From: JAFARZ01 sp035651595
Lineage (GTDB): Bacteria; Actinomycetota; Actinomycetes; Streptosporangiales; Streptosporangiaceae
Direction of reading: 5' to 3'
Assembly: GCA_035651595.1 (NCBI GenBank)
Contig: DASRFJ010000079.1
Span: forward strand, 1-6,135
Length of the DNA: 6,135 nt
Shown: positions 5,950 to 6,135 of the stretch, in pieces
Layout of the letters: the number at the start of each line of letters is the position of its first letter
Position numbering within the stretch: position 1 is the first letter of the stretch
Position numbers and translations under genes: made by a program
The notes under the pieces: model-generated
Told to the model about the DNA's origin: nothing
Databases searched by the model: none
What the model saw: the letters and a program-made list of their open reading frames with translations, nothing else

Positions 5950-6135
5950 CGGGCGCGGCACGGACTGGGTATATGCGGGGGCCGATGCCCGAGCGCGCTC
6001 CTGGCCGAGTACGTCAAGCACTATAGCGCCGGCCGCAGCCACCAAGGACACGACATGCGCCTGCGAGGCCCCCGATGACAGCCCGGACATCATCCCGCTG
6101 CCAGCTCCGCCAGACCGGATAAACCGGAATCGCGT
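5950..6135 (+). pseudogene. Decayed C-terminal fragment of a DDE/rve-type transposase (runs off window)
   Basis: In one frame the bases around 5968-6066 read GICGGRCPSALLAEYVKHY then SAGRSHQGHDMRLR. This matches the pattern of the C-terminal end of transposases with an integrase core (leucine-rich helix, EYVxHYN, then GRSHQG or RPHQ). That frame stops at 6076-6078. From 6068 the next frame continues the family pattern as APDDSPDIIPLPAPPDRI to the window edge. Dropping one base near 6066-6067 joins the two parts, so the gene carries a frameshift. Upstream of about 5950 I find no transposase catalytic domain, so it is also 5'-truncated. The left boundary is approximate. The IS family is uncertain: IS481-like or a related IS3-type group. 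It is judged by recalled family patterns only. Confidence 0.6.

Noticed and set aside
1..6135. CRISPR arrays or rRNA
   Set aside because: No regularly spaced repeats and no rRNA-like sequence were seen on either strand.

Overview
The window is high-GC DNA with strong G/C bias at third codon positions, GTG/ATG starts and actinobacterial protein families, so the host is most likely an actinomycete (Streptomyces or a relative such as a pseudonocardial or streptosporangial genus). The sequence does not fix the genus. Everything convincingly coding is on the + strand.

Left part (1-1094): the 3' part of a tyrosine-recombinase integrase gene with all catalytic residues present. Its last codons run through a 53-nt stretch (1019-1071) that is the antisense of the 3' part of a tRNA-Lys(CUU) gene. 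This is the attachment-site identity segment of an integrative element or prophage. The 5' third of the tRNA is absent on the side where it should lie if this were a normal chromosome/element junction, so the layout is attP-like or rearranged.

Next (1095-1781): 687 bases without a supported gene, holding several inverted repeats and three copies of a TGTCTCGCTT-type motif that resemble transposon ends or operator sites.

Centre (1782-4193): a two-gene terpenoid unit. A class I terpene synthase with complete DDxxD and NSE metal-binding motifs overlaps by ATGA a cytochrome P450 of the pentalenene-oxygenase (PtlI) general type. The P450 frame is broken by one extra G in a run of four at 3031-3034. 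Removing it restores a full 457-residue protein with ExxR and Cys-heme motifs. The expected role is cyclisation of a prenyl diphosphate followed by oxidation of the hydrocarbon.

Right part (4194-6135): a 335-base gap of unusually low GC (about 55% over 4261-4500, counted by hand) leads to a 448-residue regulator with an N-terminal helix-turn-helix and a TPR-like C-terminal region. It carries one TTA codon. The window closes on a decayed 3' fragment of a transposase with a DDE-type integrase core. An integrase and att site on one side and transposase debris on the other suggest that the small terpene locus sits in mobile or accessory DNA.
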